From Straminergon stramineum (lineage: Eukaryota > Streptophyta > Bryopsida > Hypnales > Calliergonaceae): 64,000 nucleotides of DNA. The notes beneath the pieces are model-generated. The model was not told where the DNA came from, did no database searches, and saw only the letters and a list, made by a program, of their open reading frames with translations. Positions 43,363-56,421 of this stretch are shown in pieces. Every line of letters starts with the position of its first letter. The first letter of the stretch is position 1. The position numbers and the translations under genes are program-made. The DNA lies in the NCBI GenBank assembly GCA_963920665.1, contig OY987267.1, forward strand, positions 62,001-126,000, read 5' to 3'.

Positions 43363-45867
43363 TGTCGTACGCGTAGTGTGCGGTAAATACCATTTACAAC
43401 ACCCAAACGTGTAAACTAACTCGAAATATCGTCCCAGGGGATTCTAATATGTTGCTGTAAGCCTAGGTTATCCGTTCTACCAACTTAAGCTCTCTCTTTC
43501 CGGAATCCAATCTGGATCCACACCAATCAGGAATCCGGATCTGTCTCTTCACTCACCAACACTGGTTTTTGTTACCTCTGTTTTACCCTCAGAGGGTCCA
43601 CCTTTGATTGTATAGAGGGGTAGGGACTCACTACTCGTATTCCTCACACTCTCTTCTCTCTCAAAACTACACAACGCCCATTTTGACCAACTGTTGTGTT
43701 AGATCAGACCGGAAACACTCTCACAACTATCCGGATGGCCAAACCGGAAGGCAGGTCACACAGAGCCGTAACAAGTCTTCTCCACTACAATGACAGACCA
43801 ACAGAAATCGGAACTGATATGGGGATTGTTAGTCGTTCGCTAGACTAATCCTAGGGTTTGGCTGACCTTCCGGTAAGTGATGTGGGGATTTTTCCTATTG
43901 GCGGTTGCTTATCTCCACACGGAAACCTTCCCTGGTACTCCGGACTTGCACCCACACCACTCCTAATCGGATTCCCATTCCAGGAATTTAAAGACACGTG
44001 CTCAAGACCAAAATCACTAGTCTAGACTACGTCACAAACGTTCCTCGCAACTTAGCTCCAAGCTCCCTCAGATCCGGATTCCTCCTTTCCTCCTTTCCTC
44101 CTCCTCTCTTACACATCCACACACTCGCAAGACAACACCGGAAAGCTGGATATACGACAGATCAATTCTTGAGGGTCCACTTGGTGGCTCAAATTAAAAG
44201 AAAGGATGACAAGATAAAAACTATAATGCTAGGATGGAATGAGAGGCCAACTACTTGCCCCTCCCTTAAAAGCACAAAAACAACCAAAGCCAAAAAGGCA
44301 AAAAGGCCACCCTGAAATCCAGGTGACCACTCACAAACTCCCCAACAAATCCGGGAAAGTGAGATCCTACAAATCCGGAACCCGATCCCACACCTGGAAA
44401 TCCGAATCCGGTTCAAAATTCAAAATCCTATCTGCCTAAAGAAAGATCCTATCTACTTCCCCTTTCGCGCTTTCTTCTGGCTACTCCCGCCTTGACTCGG
44501 TGGTGCTCGCGTGGATGACCTCGGAGTTGCTTTTGGGATCGCCTTGATGGGGGTCATCCGTAACGCCGCCCGGGTTTGTATCTTCCGGATTTCCGGAGGA
44601 GAGTAGTCTGCTTCTTCCTCGTCCTCATCTTCTGATCCGGTCCGGTACTCTTCCTCCTCAGATTTCTCAATCTGAGTTATCTCCCTCTCGTTCTCCTCGC
44701 CTGGAGACGTCTCATCCAACACGATGGGCTCGATCTCCTTCCTTGGTTGCTGCTCCTCCACCATATGCTCGAATTCCTCCGGATGAGACCGGGCTGGATT
44801 CAACAACCCCCCAATCCGCTCTATCAGTTGGCCACGGGCTTGGGTGTGAGGTGTCGGCAGCAGCTCCTTTTCCGGAAGATTGAACACTAGGACGGGTGGA
44901 GAAACCGTAATCTCTGGAGGCGCCAACTCCCATCTTGTTTCCGGCTGCGTGCTTGGCTCAGGTGCTGACTTCATGCTCCCCCGGATTGTCTTCTCCAACT
45001 GCTTGGAGAAGGGTTCCGTCGAGTACTAGAGAGTCTCCCGCGGGGCTTCCGGTTTGAAGGTAGTGGCATTGAGGCGGTGAGCTTGACGGGAGTCTCCATG
45101 TCAAAATGGATCTCCGGAAAGTTGGAGAAGTCCATTACTCGGTCGGGGTCGATCCGCCCAAGCAGCTGCCTCATCTCCTTCAGTGTGAGCTCCATCCGTG
45201 AGGAGAAGTCCTTGAGTATCCGGATCACCTTGGATCCGGTGAGGTGCCCTTCCTCGGTCAACCGGCTCTGGGTTAGAGCCGCCTTCATCACCATGTTGGC
45301 CGGCTTGTCTACTAAGCCGGATAAGTTCTTCAGCAGCTGGAGGGCTTCCTTCTCCCTTTTCTTCGCTGCATCCATCTCCCCTTGCGCCCAACTAAGTCTT
45401 GCCTGGAGATCCGCTTTCTCCTTCTCTAGGGCTACGATCTACTTGTCCTTCTACTCGAGAACTTCTGGATTTGGAAGTTTCTTCAACGCATCGAGGATGT
45501 CTTCCAGATCTGCCTTCAACTCCCGGCTTATCCTCTTGAGCAGATCCGCTAGGTTCTCGTGGTACTCTTGTGCTTGGAGTACCCAGTTGAATCCGGTCTT
45601 GAAAAACCCGGATATGCTTCCTTCCTCCTCTTCAGAGATCTTCTGCTGAGCCAGAAGCTTTCCCCGGGATGTCGGATCCGTCGACTTCCAGTGCCTCCGC
45701 TCCAAGGGTTGCTCGTCCTCTTCCGGATCCTCCTCCTGTTCTACCGGCAGCTGCTCCACTATCACTTCTTCCGTGAGGCCGTAATGGAGGATGGTCGCTC
45801 CGGTGTTGTACTCCACCATTTCCGCATCGTTGAGAAGCTCTGCGTGGTGGTAGAGATGGAAAAGATA
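43363..45867 (-). mobile_element. Element 1B, truncated by CACTA-C
   Basis: It starts TGTCGTACGCGTAG, preceded by GTACT, and follows element 1A closely until ATGGAAAAGATA at 45867, where CACTACAAGAA begins. The rest of the element, including its right end, is not found in the window. Confidence 0.75.
44453..45867 (-). pseudogene. Element 1B protein, several stops
   Basis: Homologous to the 1A protein. Here the C-run that shifts 1A is in frame, so the acidic C-terminal tail (SPGEENEREITQIEKSEEEE) and the basic end KKARKGK are readable to 44453. Stops replace tryptophan or other codons near 45027, 45437 and 45452. The 5' part is cut by CACTA-C. Confidence 0.6.
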
Positions 45868-46916
45868 CACTACAAGAAATTGGGCACTTTCGTGACTGCC
45901 AGTAAATGACTTTGGGTCCGGTTTCACTAAACAATGACTACGCCCTCTGTAATTGCACCGAATCAGGTTTTGGCAGTTTCTGCGAGACATTTTCTAGTCA
46001 TCAGTGTGACTGCGGGATGAAGACTTGACGGAGTCCCGGACGACCACAGTCATTTTCATCCAATTCTTCATCAACCTTTTAGCAGGAGAAGCCTAAAGTC
46101 CTACGTGGAGGACTCAGTCACGACCTAGTCATACATGGTGACTTTCACGCAACTTCAGCACAACTAGAAAATGACTTCAGGGTCTCCTGCTCAGGGATTC
46201 CAAGAAGTTTCGCTATATTGACGTGGACGTGAACGCCTTGACGTGGACAATAATCGTTCTCCCATTACTCGGTCGCGACTTCGCGGTGTTATAGAATAGC
46301 ATTGTAGTCAGGTAGGAGACACGGATCCACACACATCGCAAGTGGGGGTCACTCATGGGCGACTACATGAGGATTGCATTAGCACTTACACATGGTGATT
46401 TTAGAAGGCCTCGGGGAATGAAGGTGCAAAGGTGCCAACAAGTTTAGGGTTACATTTTATGCTGTGGTCTGGTACCATTGTAATGAGTACTCAAAAAAAA
46501 ATAGAGGCTGAGGATGACTAGATAGGTTGCTGGTCTTGCAACAACATTAAACTGCAGGGCGAATGGAAAATGATAGTGGATTCACATGATTCACGACACT
46601 TAGTGGACGGAGTTTACACATGGGTGCAATGACTATAACATTGTTCTCATGTCCTTCTGCCTTCACCGAATGACTACGGGGCCTCTACAATATTACTGAA
46701 GAATGACTGCAGATGACTGTAGTTAGTGATTCTCTAGTCATAGATTCCTAAGCAACGGCAAACCAACATTTGGGGTGCACTGAGTCTTCAAATTTCGACC
46801 CCAGTTACACATTCAGACTGAAAGGCTCATGCACTACAAATTTCTTCACAGTCATTTGAGATTAGATAAGTGTAGAAGGTAGTTGAAAACTCCAATTTCA
46901 GTTGGAGACTCTAGTA

Positions 46917-47111
46917 CTATTTCTGTGCTAATAAGTTGTCTTCCATTGACAATTCAATGGCACCGACTAAACTAACTCTCTCTGATGGAGCAGGCCACCG
47001 ATGGGGAGCAGTCAGCCCTGTACTCTCTACTGTCGTACTGATGAAGGCATCTATTGTGTTCACTATTTCCCGTCTTGCTCTGGCTTCTTTGTGTAATACA
47101 ACTTTCCATCT
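46917..47111 (-). pseudogene. CACTA-C gene, last coding segment
   Basis: Open from the element 2B insertion point to a TAG at 46917. It reads WKVVLHKEARARREIVNT, then TGLTAPHRWPAPSERVSL and ELSMEDNLLAQK. Rejoined across element 2B, the frame reaches back to a TTTTCTTTTCAG acceptor near 48412. The HKEARARREI stretch is reminiscent of the EEARANREI units in exon 3 of the ParB-like gene; this is weak evidence of kinship. Confidence 0.35.
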
Positions 47112-48387
47112 GTCGCAGCACAGGATAAGTAAATTCCCTATTATGCTCACAAAAATCACTCTAGAGCATAACGAAGTGACTCTAAAAATCGAACCCACGA
47201 GATTCTGTGAAGTATTTACTTGATTTGGACGAGTAAGCGCTCTCACCCTCTAAAACTTCCTTTCCGGTCCTAGATCTAAAACCGGAAACAACCACCACCA
47301 AGAGGATTAGGACCGGATTACTTCCCATCCGATTCTTTTATCCCCCGGTTAACCCAATTCTCCCAATCTCTAGGACATAAACAATTCCGGTCCTTGTACT
47401 ACTCTGAACCAATCCGCTCCGGCTGGTTCCTGTACCTCCTCAACTCTCTTCCGGTTTAGTTTTGCCTCTGTTGGACCATCAGAGGGTTCGCCGCTTAGGT
47501 TTCTGAGTGGTAGGCCCACCACTCCTTCTGCGGATTATAGTGGTTGAAGACCCACTGTTCTCTCCTTTCCTCTCCTAACTAACTCGAATCCGGTTTGATC
47601 CCTCACAACACTCCCGACATCAATCCGGAATGCAGATCACACAGAGATCCCCCATACGATCCATTCTTACTACAACGACTTCAATGCCAGCTCCTACCCG
47701 TGCGAAGCTAGGTGGTTACAAGTATACTCGTCCGTTCCAACAGTAACTAGGATCATTCCATTTACCAACTAAGGTGGTGAGACCTCTCAGAAGGTCGGAC
47801 ACTCAACCGAACTACCCGTCCAGGAATTCTAGCACGACTAAGGATACCCTCCCTATCCGCCTAGCCTAACAACGGCTATATCACCCGAAACTTCAAAACC
47901 CTAGATCTTGCTGAGGCACTGAAATACACTCCCAACACTTACACAACCTGCACACACACTAAGGATCGGAAACTATCGCACTAAGGGGAGAAATCTAATC
48001 ACAAATCTGCCTTACGCCTTCCTAACTCCTCATCATGCAAACCTGCCAAGCTTGGGAGACACACACAACAACAGAGCGCATACAAAGGTACAACAAAAAT
48101 GCAAAAAGAAGACTCCCAGCGTCCCTTGCGGGCGCTGATTATATACATTTCAAAAAGTTACAAATGGGCGGGAAAACTCGCGAAAAGTCCGCCGCCATCT
48201 CGGTCAGACATCCGCTCCTATCCGTTTACTCTCTGAAAACTGGATTGAGTAGATCTTCCCGCTATCTTATTTTCCACTTCTATTTCCGCTCCTTATGGTT
48301 TCTTAAACAAATCCGGATACCCTTATCTAGCTATTCGGTTAGTATTACTAAGTAAAACCAAAAAAATTAGAATTTCATGCTACCACA
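47112..48387 (-). mobile_element. Element 2B: deletion derivative of element 2, TSD CCATC
   Basis: It starts TGTCGCAGCACAGG and ends CATGCTACCACA, with CCATC at 47107-47111 and 48388-48392. It matches element 2A at both sides, but the middle (2A positions about 36680-39555) is missing, so no gene remains. Its own target duplication shows it inserted independently of 2A. Confidence 0.8.
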
Positions 48388-48639
48388 CCATCCAGGTCTC
48401 CCTACCACATCTGAAAAGAAAACTTGTGTGGCTTGGCTAGGAAAAATAAATGGCTCAGCCATGCGAGGGAGCTTGTGTCGGAAATTGACGACAAGGAAGC
48501 CGGAGTCGTCTCGAGTGTAGGAGGGATTCCCTCTATTGTCACTACAAGAAAATGGGTGTTTTATGACTACAAAAATATGACTGAGGATGACTGGCGACTA
48601 TTCGCAGTCATAATTTTGGAGGCCAACTCTTTGAAAAAA

Positions 48640-49680
48640 AATATGACTACAAATATGATTGCTAGTCATGTTTTGGCCTTGTACGTTGTGGGCGTATAGT
48701 ATATGTTCGTTGGGAACTCCAAAATACTTCATAGAGCTTCATAGGGAACGTGTTTGGAGAACGCACAGTCATGTTTATTAGTCATATTTTTGCATCAGTC
48801 ATATTTTGTAGTCATATTTTTATGATAGTCACATATTTTTTTCTTTTGGGTAGCTTGAAGAAAATTTGGGCGGGAAATATATTTGGAGAGTGCTAAATCA
48901 TATTTGCTAGTCATAATTTCACTTTAGTCATATTTTGCAGTCATATTTTTGAGTCAGTCATATTTTATAGTCATATTTTTATGATAGTCACATTTTTTTC
49001 TTTTGGGTAGCTTGAAGAAAATTTGGGCAGGAAATATATTTGGAGAGTGCTAAATCATATTTGCTAGTCATAATTTCACTTTAGTCATATTTTGCAGTCA
49101 TATTTTTGAGTCAGTCATATTTTATAGTCATATTTTTATGATAGTCACATTTTTTTCTTTTGGGTAGTTTGAAGAAAATTTGGGCAGGAAATATATTTGG
49201 AGAGTGCTAAATCATATTTGCTAGTCATAATTTCACTTTAGTCATATTTTGCAATCATATTTTTGAGTCAATCATATTTTATAGTCATATTTTTTTTCTT
49301 TTGGGCAGTTTGAAGAAAATTTGGACGGGGATTATATTTGGAGAGTGCTAAATCATATTTACTAGTCATAATTTCACTTTAGTCATATTTTTGAGTTAGT
49401 CATATTTATTAGTCATATTTTTGCATTAGTCATATTTTGCAGTCATATTTTTGAGTCAATCATATTTATTAGTCATATTTTTGCATCAATCATATTTTGC
49501 AGTCATATTTTTATGATAGTCACATTTTTTTTCTTTTAGGCAGCTTGAAGAAAATTTGGATGGGAAATATATTGGGAGAGTAATAAATCATATTTACTAG
49601 TCATAATTTCACTTCAGTCATATTTTGCAGTCGTATTTTTGAGTCAGTCATATTTTGTAGACACATTTCTTTGGTAGTTA
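48640..49680. repeat. CACTA-B left subterminal array, about 155-bp units
   Basis: Roughly five units contain GCTTGAAGAAAATTTGGGC, GGAGAGTGCTAAATCATATT and several AGTCATATTTT motifs, with landmark spacing of about 155-160 bp in the clearest copies. Confidence 0.75.
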
Positions 49681-49689
49681 TTTTTTGTT

Positions 49690-52090
49690 TCTTTGGTGGA
49701 AGCCTAAGGAAAAGGTTGGCAATGTAAGATGGGTCTTCTATATTTTGTCCCTAGAGGCCATTCCTTGGGATGACTTTGTTTAATACCTATTTAAAAAAAT
49801 TATTTTCTTTTGTATGATGTATCTATTACAGAATTAATGTCCAAATAATTTGAGATGGCACATGTTTATATTTTAATTAATATATTTAAAATTTTTATAG
49901 GAATTAGAAAAGGAATAGAGAGGAATAAAACAATTAATAATAGGAGATAATCAATTTTTATTTGAGTATTTAAGAAAAAATTAGAGAGGAATAAAAGTCT
50001 ATGGACAAACCAAAGCACCAAGGTAGGACTAAGCTTGAGAATTCAAGATAGAAATCGGGCATGCCTTGATTCACTATTGGAATTTGTTGTGGAATTGGCT
50101 AATTATGTTAATTGATTGTGATGGCTAATGCGAAGCAAAATCTAATGCATTTAAAATAGTAATGTAGATTGAAGGCTGTAGAGTTTAGAAAAATTACTTG
50201 AAGATTGGAAAAAATCTAATCTAAAAAGAAGAAAGAACAATGTGAGAAAAATTCATGCCCGACTGGCCATGGAGCAAGAGTAAGTGAGGAGTGCGATTTG
50301 TGTTGAGAGTCTCTAAGTGTTTGAAGAAGAAGCATAGGTTCCAAGTTGCTACTCCAAGCTTTGGACATGGTTAAGAGACTAATATGACCCCCTTATAAGG
50401 ATTTGACTATGTATTAAACAAAGATTGTTGATTATAATACACATAGTTGATCAAATGAATTTTTCAAGTCTTAAGTAGATATTTAGTTATCACTTATGAG
50501 GTTGATGTCGTTACAATTGTTTGATTCTTAGAGTAATTAGAAATCAATTAGTAGTAGTAGAAGTCAAAGATTGCAATTCTAAACCATTTCAAAAAATGAA
50601 GGAAAAAAACAAAAAATGTTGAAAATAATTTGGAGAAAGTCAAGAGGGGGAAGTAGAAAGAAATAAGTTGAAAGAAAAGAATGAGATCATATATCTAATT
50701 TATACTCCTTGTTGTAAAAGTTGTTATTTAAGTTGTATCCAAAAACACAAAAAATGTAACAAAAATGGATTAAAGCAGACTTCATGATACAATTACAATA
50801 TACATGTTGAAGAATAGGGATGTTGTGGAAACAAATTCCAAGGTATATCCTTAAATTTGGCACTTAGTTTATTCTCTTCTTGTAGAAACTATAGTTGTGC
50901 TAAAAATTAGAGGTTTAAATCAAACCTCTAAGAATTTATTAAATCCAATTTGGAATTCAAGAACACTTCGTTAATTTGTAGAGGATTCCAGTAACATATC
51001 ATACTTGAAAAAATAGAGAAAAACTATGGAAGATAGAGTACGATGAAATTGGATAATCTATGGCATTAGTTTTGGATAAAAAATACCAAAGTTCATCCAA
51101 TTCAAGTAAAAAAAGAAAGTTGAAATTTAGTAACATTTAGAATTCAATTTTGAAAGTATGAATGAATTTAAAATTATAGGCTAAGAGAAAATGTTGGATG
51201 AAATCTTGAAGGATAAATTAAAACAAACCTTCATCCATCTATATTTTTTTGCTAAAAACATTTCCTCATAAATATCTTTACGATTTTAGAATAAGCCTGC
51301 AACGTTCTACAACTTAAATTAAAAAATTTTAAAATTTCTCAACTAGGATTTGGAAGTCTAGAGTTTTGACCGTGATTGGTCAAAACCATCTAAAACCTTT
51401 GACTTTTATAGTTTGAGTGTGTTTTAGTTTAGATGTGAATCACTTACAGTTTATCATTAGAAAAAAATTGTTCATTGCTTAGAATATCCATTGAACAATA
51501 TTTAAATATCCAACTTAGGATTTGAAGTCCAACAAAAAATATAGTTGTGTTTATTTTATCTCAAGGATATAGATAAAATACTTATATATATCATATATTG
51601 AAGTTTGTTTCTTTTTTAGAAAGGTTCTCCGTAATGTCATATAAGCCGTATTTATAAAGAATCTCTATAGGGTTGTTTAGAAGTTGTAGAATTATTTATA
51701 TGAAGATTGAGGCTCACTGTGATATACATGGTTGAATTGTAATTAAAAGATGATTGTTTGAATGTTTCTACAAGGATATAGACTATAAAAACATAATCCC
51801 TTTTAAAAAATTCAAAGATGTTTTTCAATATTGCTTTTATAAAATATTTTTGCTCTTATATACTTAGTGCATGGACGTAGATACTTTGATTCATGCATGA
51901 CTTTTTTTTGCTGGAACTATAGCTGCTTAAGGCCTTGTAACTTCCCTTTACACATTTTGTAGAGATGTATTGCAATACACATCCACTTTGTAGCAAATTT
52001 TGTTGTTAAAATAACTTAATTGCTTAGTATAGTCATATTTATTGACTCTCATGACTATGTCAAGTTGCATGACTAGAGCAAGTCATGTGC
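49690..52090. other. CACTA-B interior, AT-rich
   Basis: No exon, RNA gene or repeat array recognised. Confidence 0.5.
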
Positions 52091-52149
52091 ATGACTAGGG
52101 TTTTAAAACCCTAGCCGCCACTTCTATGTAGCCGCCACTAATTTAGGGT

Positions 52150-53020
52150 TTTGAAACCCTAGTCGCCATTTCTTCTTCTTCTTCCTTGTTTTTTGTTGCC
52201 TCTTACGTTTTGCTTCTTGTTATTTTCTAGCTCTTGGTTCTTCTTGCCTCTTAGTCCTTACTTTTTGTTTCTTTTTAGTTCTTGATCTTTGCTTCTAGTT
52301 TCTTCTTATTACCTCTTAATTCTTGCTTCCTAGTTCTTACTTTTTGTTGCTTCTTAGTTCTTGATCTTTGGTTTTTAGTTCTTGATCTTTGCTTCTAATT
52401 TCTTCTTATTACCTCTTAATTCTTGCTTCCTAATTCTTGATTCTTGTTTGTAGTTTCTTCTTGTTACTTCTTAATTCTTGCTTCTTAGTTCCTATTTTTT
52501 TTGTTTCTTAATTCTTGATTCTTGTTTGTAGTTTCTTCTTGTTACATCATAATTCTTGCTTCTTAGTTTCTACTTTTTTTGCTTCATAGTTCTTGATTAT
52601 TGCTTCTAGTTTTTTCTTGTTCCATCTTAATTTTTGCTTCCTAGTTCTTGTCTTTTGTTGCTTCCTAATTGTTACTTTTAATTTCTTTTTGATTCATTTT
52701 AACTTGTGTTTCTTGTTTTTTTTAATTCTTGTTTTTTCTTGTTATTTATTGCATTTGATTGCATCTTAAATTGTATTTTTTCTTGCTTCTTGTTGCATCT
52801 TAGTTCTTTCTTCTTCTTGTTATTTATTGCATCTTAAATCATATTTTTTTGTTGCTTCTTGTTGCCTTTTAGTTCTTATTTTCTCTTGTTATTTCTTGCA
52901 TTTTATTCTATTTTATTGCATTTTAAGTTGTGTCTCTTGTTTTGTTTTGTAGCACCTTAATTCTTACTTCTTCTTGTTTATTATTACCTCTTAACACTTG
53001 CCACCTTCTAGTTTTTGTTT
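52150..53020. repeat. T-rich minisatellite in CACTA-B
   Basis: Many imperfect copies of TTCTTGCTTCTTAGTTCTTG and TAGTTTCTTCTTGTTACCTC. The frame at 52930-53175 arises partly from this. Confidence 0.7.
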
Positions 53021-53739
53021 CTTTTATCACTATTGTTGTTATTTCTTCTTATTTATTTATGTTTTCTAAAGATATAGTGGTTATGAATTTTTCTTACTTT
53101 AAACTTGTGCTTCAGATTTTTTGTTGCCTTAAATCTTTGAAGGTTGAGCTATATTATTCATTCACTAAAAATTAATCTCCTTCATTGTATATGTAGGCAC
53201 TTAAAGCTAGATTGAAGTTATTGGAGGCTACTTACAACACTTGAGAGGCAACTTCTTCAAATTTCAGTAAGAAATATAGGTCCTTGAGCTTATAGGAATA
53301 TACACTTATAAAGTGTCATTGTCATATGTTTTGTATTAGTGACTATTAAATGCCATTGAAAAGAGTAACATTTTTTATAGCAATTTTTCTCTTTAATATG
53401 ATTGTCTCTTATGCATCTCAAAAATCATATGTACTCAATTTTTATTTGATGGAGTCATTTATTTAATTGCTAAACCATGTTGATGCATGATTGCAACGCC
53501 TCAAGTTGATTTAGAATGTATGGAATACGATTGTAATTTATAACAAAAGCTACTATAAACCTCAAGTCACCCCAATTACAAATATTACTTGCTTGAGTCA
53601 CATTTTATAATATATCTTAGCCAAAATATGACTTGTTGTAGTTATATAATGCTCACAATCATGTTATTAATGTAACTCTATACTTTTAAAATTATGACTA
53701 CATTCAATCATAAAATTACAAGTAATATTCCATGTGAAC

Positions 53740-54560
53740 TACTACATGAACTAAAATATGACTTACATTAGTCATATTTCACATCAATAAAATTATGACT
53801 CATGAAGGTCATATTCCACATCAAGAAAAAATTATGACTTTCTAGAGTCATTTTTACATCAACATGTAGAGCATATGACTCATAAAAGTCATTTTTCATA
53901 ATCACAAAAAATATGACTCACAAAAGTCATTTTTCACATCAACCAAAAATATAACTCATGAAGGTCATATTCCACATCAACAAAAAATACGACCCACTAG
54001 AGTCATTTTTACATCAACATATAGAGAATATGACTCATGAGAGTCATTTTTCACATCGACAAAAAATATGATTCATGAGAGTCATTTTTCACATCAACCA
54101 AAAATATGACTTATAGAAGTCATATTCCACGTTAATAAAAAATATGACTACATAGAGTCATATGCCACATGAACCAAAATATGATTCAACGTAGTCATAT
54201 TCCACGTCAGCCAAAAATATGACTACATGGAGTCATATGCCACATGAACCAAAATATGACTCAACGTAGTCATATTCCACGTCAGCCAAAAATATGACTA
54301 CATGGAGTCATATGCCACGTAGATTTTTTTTTCTTTTGCCCGGGCAGTTCAAAGAAAAGTCAAGACTCCAAGGATAGTCAACATATATGCCACATAGACA
54401 ATATACAGCTAAGTATACCCCCAATACAAATGACTGCAAATATGACTCATGAAAAATTTGACTAGTCGGTAATGACTAGACCCAGTCATATCGCGCGTCA
54501 TCTACAGTGTTTTCTGTCCAAGTCATATTTTGAGATTTTACGACTCATTGCAGTCATTTT
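53740..54560. repeat. CACTA-B right subterminal array, about 40-bp units
   Basis: Repeated AAAAATATGACTCATGA and AGTCATATTCCACATCAAC blocks, so each unit carries inverted ATGACT/AGTCAT pairs. They are in opposite orientation to most motifs of the left array. Confidence 0.75.
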
Positions 54561-54593
54561 TTGCAGTCATAAAACACCCGTTTTGTTGTAGTG

Positions 54594-55320
54594 GAGGTCT
54601 GGCTTGGGAAGTCGGTCACGGAATTATTGATTGCTCACAAAGGTGGTCATAGTGGGAGGGGGTCCAAATTAACTATTTTTAACATACATGGAACACTACT
54701 GGATTGCAGCTTGCTTAATGTCACAAATCAAAACAGTAGAATACGTCCAAGCATGAAAACAAAGTGTAGGAGAGTAGTATTCTGACCTTGGTTGAAACCT
54801 TTCTTAGCCCGTTGTTCTGAGTACTTCACAGTAGCATTTAGGGGAAGCAATAATGCAACGTACATGGAGGACGTTGTTCCCACCTTCTTGCCCCCATTGA
54901 AGAGTGGAAAATAGCCCATTCCTTTATTCATTTGCTCAGGACCAGGCGGTCAATTACCTACACTTATGGAAGGGGACATAACATCTTGGGTGAAGAACTT
55001 AAATGTAGTATATGAGGGATGGCCATTATTTACAGCTACCAACACAATTATAGTGGATAGTAAGAAGGAAAGGGTAGAGTGCAATCCAGAGGCAAACATC
55101 ATAATCAATACTCCGTTCTATGTGAAGTGGCTGCGCACTTTGGCTGATGACAAGGAGTACCTAAAACAATACTTGTGGCCATTGCTGGAGGCATTTTGGA
55201 AATGTCCAGACGTGGCATCTTTCCGGTCGACCTACCCTCAAATTGTCAACGAATCAATGGGTGAAATGATCCAGAAATGCAGAAACGGAACACCTTATGA
55301 ATTTCTGGATGTTATGGAAG
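54594..55320 (+). pseudogene. FCP1-like part, CACTA-A copy 2, with two nonsense changes
   Basis: Same protein as copy 1 from the position VWxGKSVTELL onward. CGA to TGA after RRVVF (near 54783) and CAG to TAG in the stretch before PIPLFI (near 54912) are both C-to-T changes relative to copy 1. Motif-I aspartates are missing as in copy 1. The proposed donor GAAG|GTGAGG follows at 55320. Confidence 0.6.
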
Positions 55321-55373
55321 GTGAGGGGACTAGCAAACTACGAGCTTCAACTACGCAACGTCCCCTCACCTTC
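55317..55373. other. Hairpin over the splice donor, copy 2
   Basis: GAAGGTGAGGGGAC (55317-55330) and its exact complement (55360-55373), as in copy 1. Confidence 0.65.
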
Positions 55374-56421
55374 AATTCCACTTGATGTCTAACAAGTGGT
55401 CGTTGTGCATGCAGAAAGGGACGTTGAAGCGGGAGAGCAGATCCAAGGGTGTATCCAACACGGGACAGAAACGTGACGGGGCATCGAAGAAGGTGAGGTA
55501 CTTCCATTTCCTTGTCGTCGTCGTTGAATGTGCCTACTGTCATCGACAAGTCACGCCGAAGTGAAGTCCCAGTCATTTCCGCTTGTAGAAGTTCTGTTTT
55601 AGTCACGTGAGTGTCATTCCTTAGTCATACTGATGACGTTGCTTGGAAGAATCACCCAGCCGTCTTGTAGTATGTATAGGGAACCGTCGTGGTCATGAAG
55701 GTAGTACTCTATGAGTTCCATACAGTAGGGAATTCGAAGAACATAGCAAAAGGATACGTTACAATACTTCTAGCAGATGCAAGGCACTTTGGATCCAATA
55801 AATCCGGGGCAACGAATGATAGAAGTAGAGAACTCTGTAGTCCGCACATTTGACTATGCGACTTCTTGCGAAGTCATTGCGAAACAGAGTTGTGCTACAA
55901 GCATGAAGCCTGAAGCTTGTCTTCCAAATTTAGCAGATTCTTGGTAGGGTAAGCAGACATCACCAACGACTTGTCCCATTATGGCTGACTACTTTGCCGA
56001 TTACTTGAAGAGGTCATTGTAGATTAACATGTGAATTCCTCAAATTGTAGTACCCGAAATCCTAGTATGCAATAGTTGAAGGTAAGGTCCAAATGGACAG
56101 TCCTGTATTGTAGTGGAATTCTGCCATTCCACCTAAACCCCTGTGCCCTTTGTGAGTGTGAGTGTGAGTGACACTCTACATATTGATGCCCTTGTACTAT
56201 TATACGCAACGTTAAATTACTACTCATGTCTCATTAGGCTCTACTGACATCCAATCATGTGTTGCTGAAGATGTAGTTGCCGGACATAAGCAGTCGCTCG
56301 TTAGTCATTTCCTAGTCACTGAGTGGTGGCCATATAGTCACTGAACAGTAGTGTTCATTAATTTTTTTTTTTTTGACCAATTATTGGAGATGTGAAGTGG
56401 CTAAGCATTATGATGTTGCAG

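Larger units (their letters stand above)
45868..48539 (-). mobile_element. CACTA-C, left terminus and gene end, with element 2B inside
   Basis: CACTACAAGAAATTGGGCAC begins at 45868, preceded by ATA, the possible 3-bp target. About 1 kb of subterminal DNA with AGTCA motifs follows, then the 3' end of a minus-strand gene at 46917. Element 2B is inserted at 47112-48387 with its own TSD. The segment 48393-48539 continues CACTA-C until CACTA-B starts. The partner terminus is absent. Confidence 0.6.
48540..54593. mobile_element. CACTA-B, 6.05-kb non-autonomous CACTA element
   Basis: The left end CACTACAAGAAAATGGGTGT and the right end, read in reverse complement, agree in 30 of 33 bases. Both sides carry dense subterminal arrays of AGTCATATTT (left) and the inverted AAATATGACT (right), the arrangement expected for transposase-binding sites in CACTA elements. 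The interior is AT-rich with a T-rich minisatellite and no transposase. Flanks are TGT before and GAG after, so no 3-bp duplication. The right flank is the interior of CACTA-A copy 2. Confidence 0.85.

Noticed and set aside
52930..53175. 81-codon hydrophobic frame in CACTA-B
   Set aside because: T-rich and partly built from the minisatellite; the hydrophobic residues follow from base composition.
48540..54593. Direct repeats that could be mistaken for a CRISPR array
   Set aside because: Units vary in length and sequence, lack unique spacers, and lie between CACTA termini in plant-type DNA.
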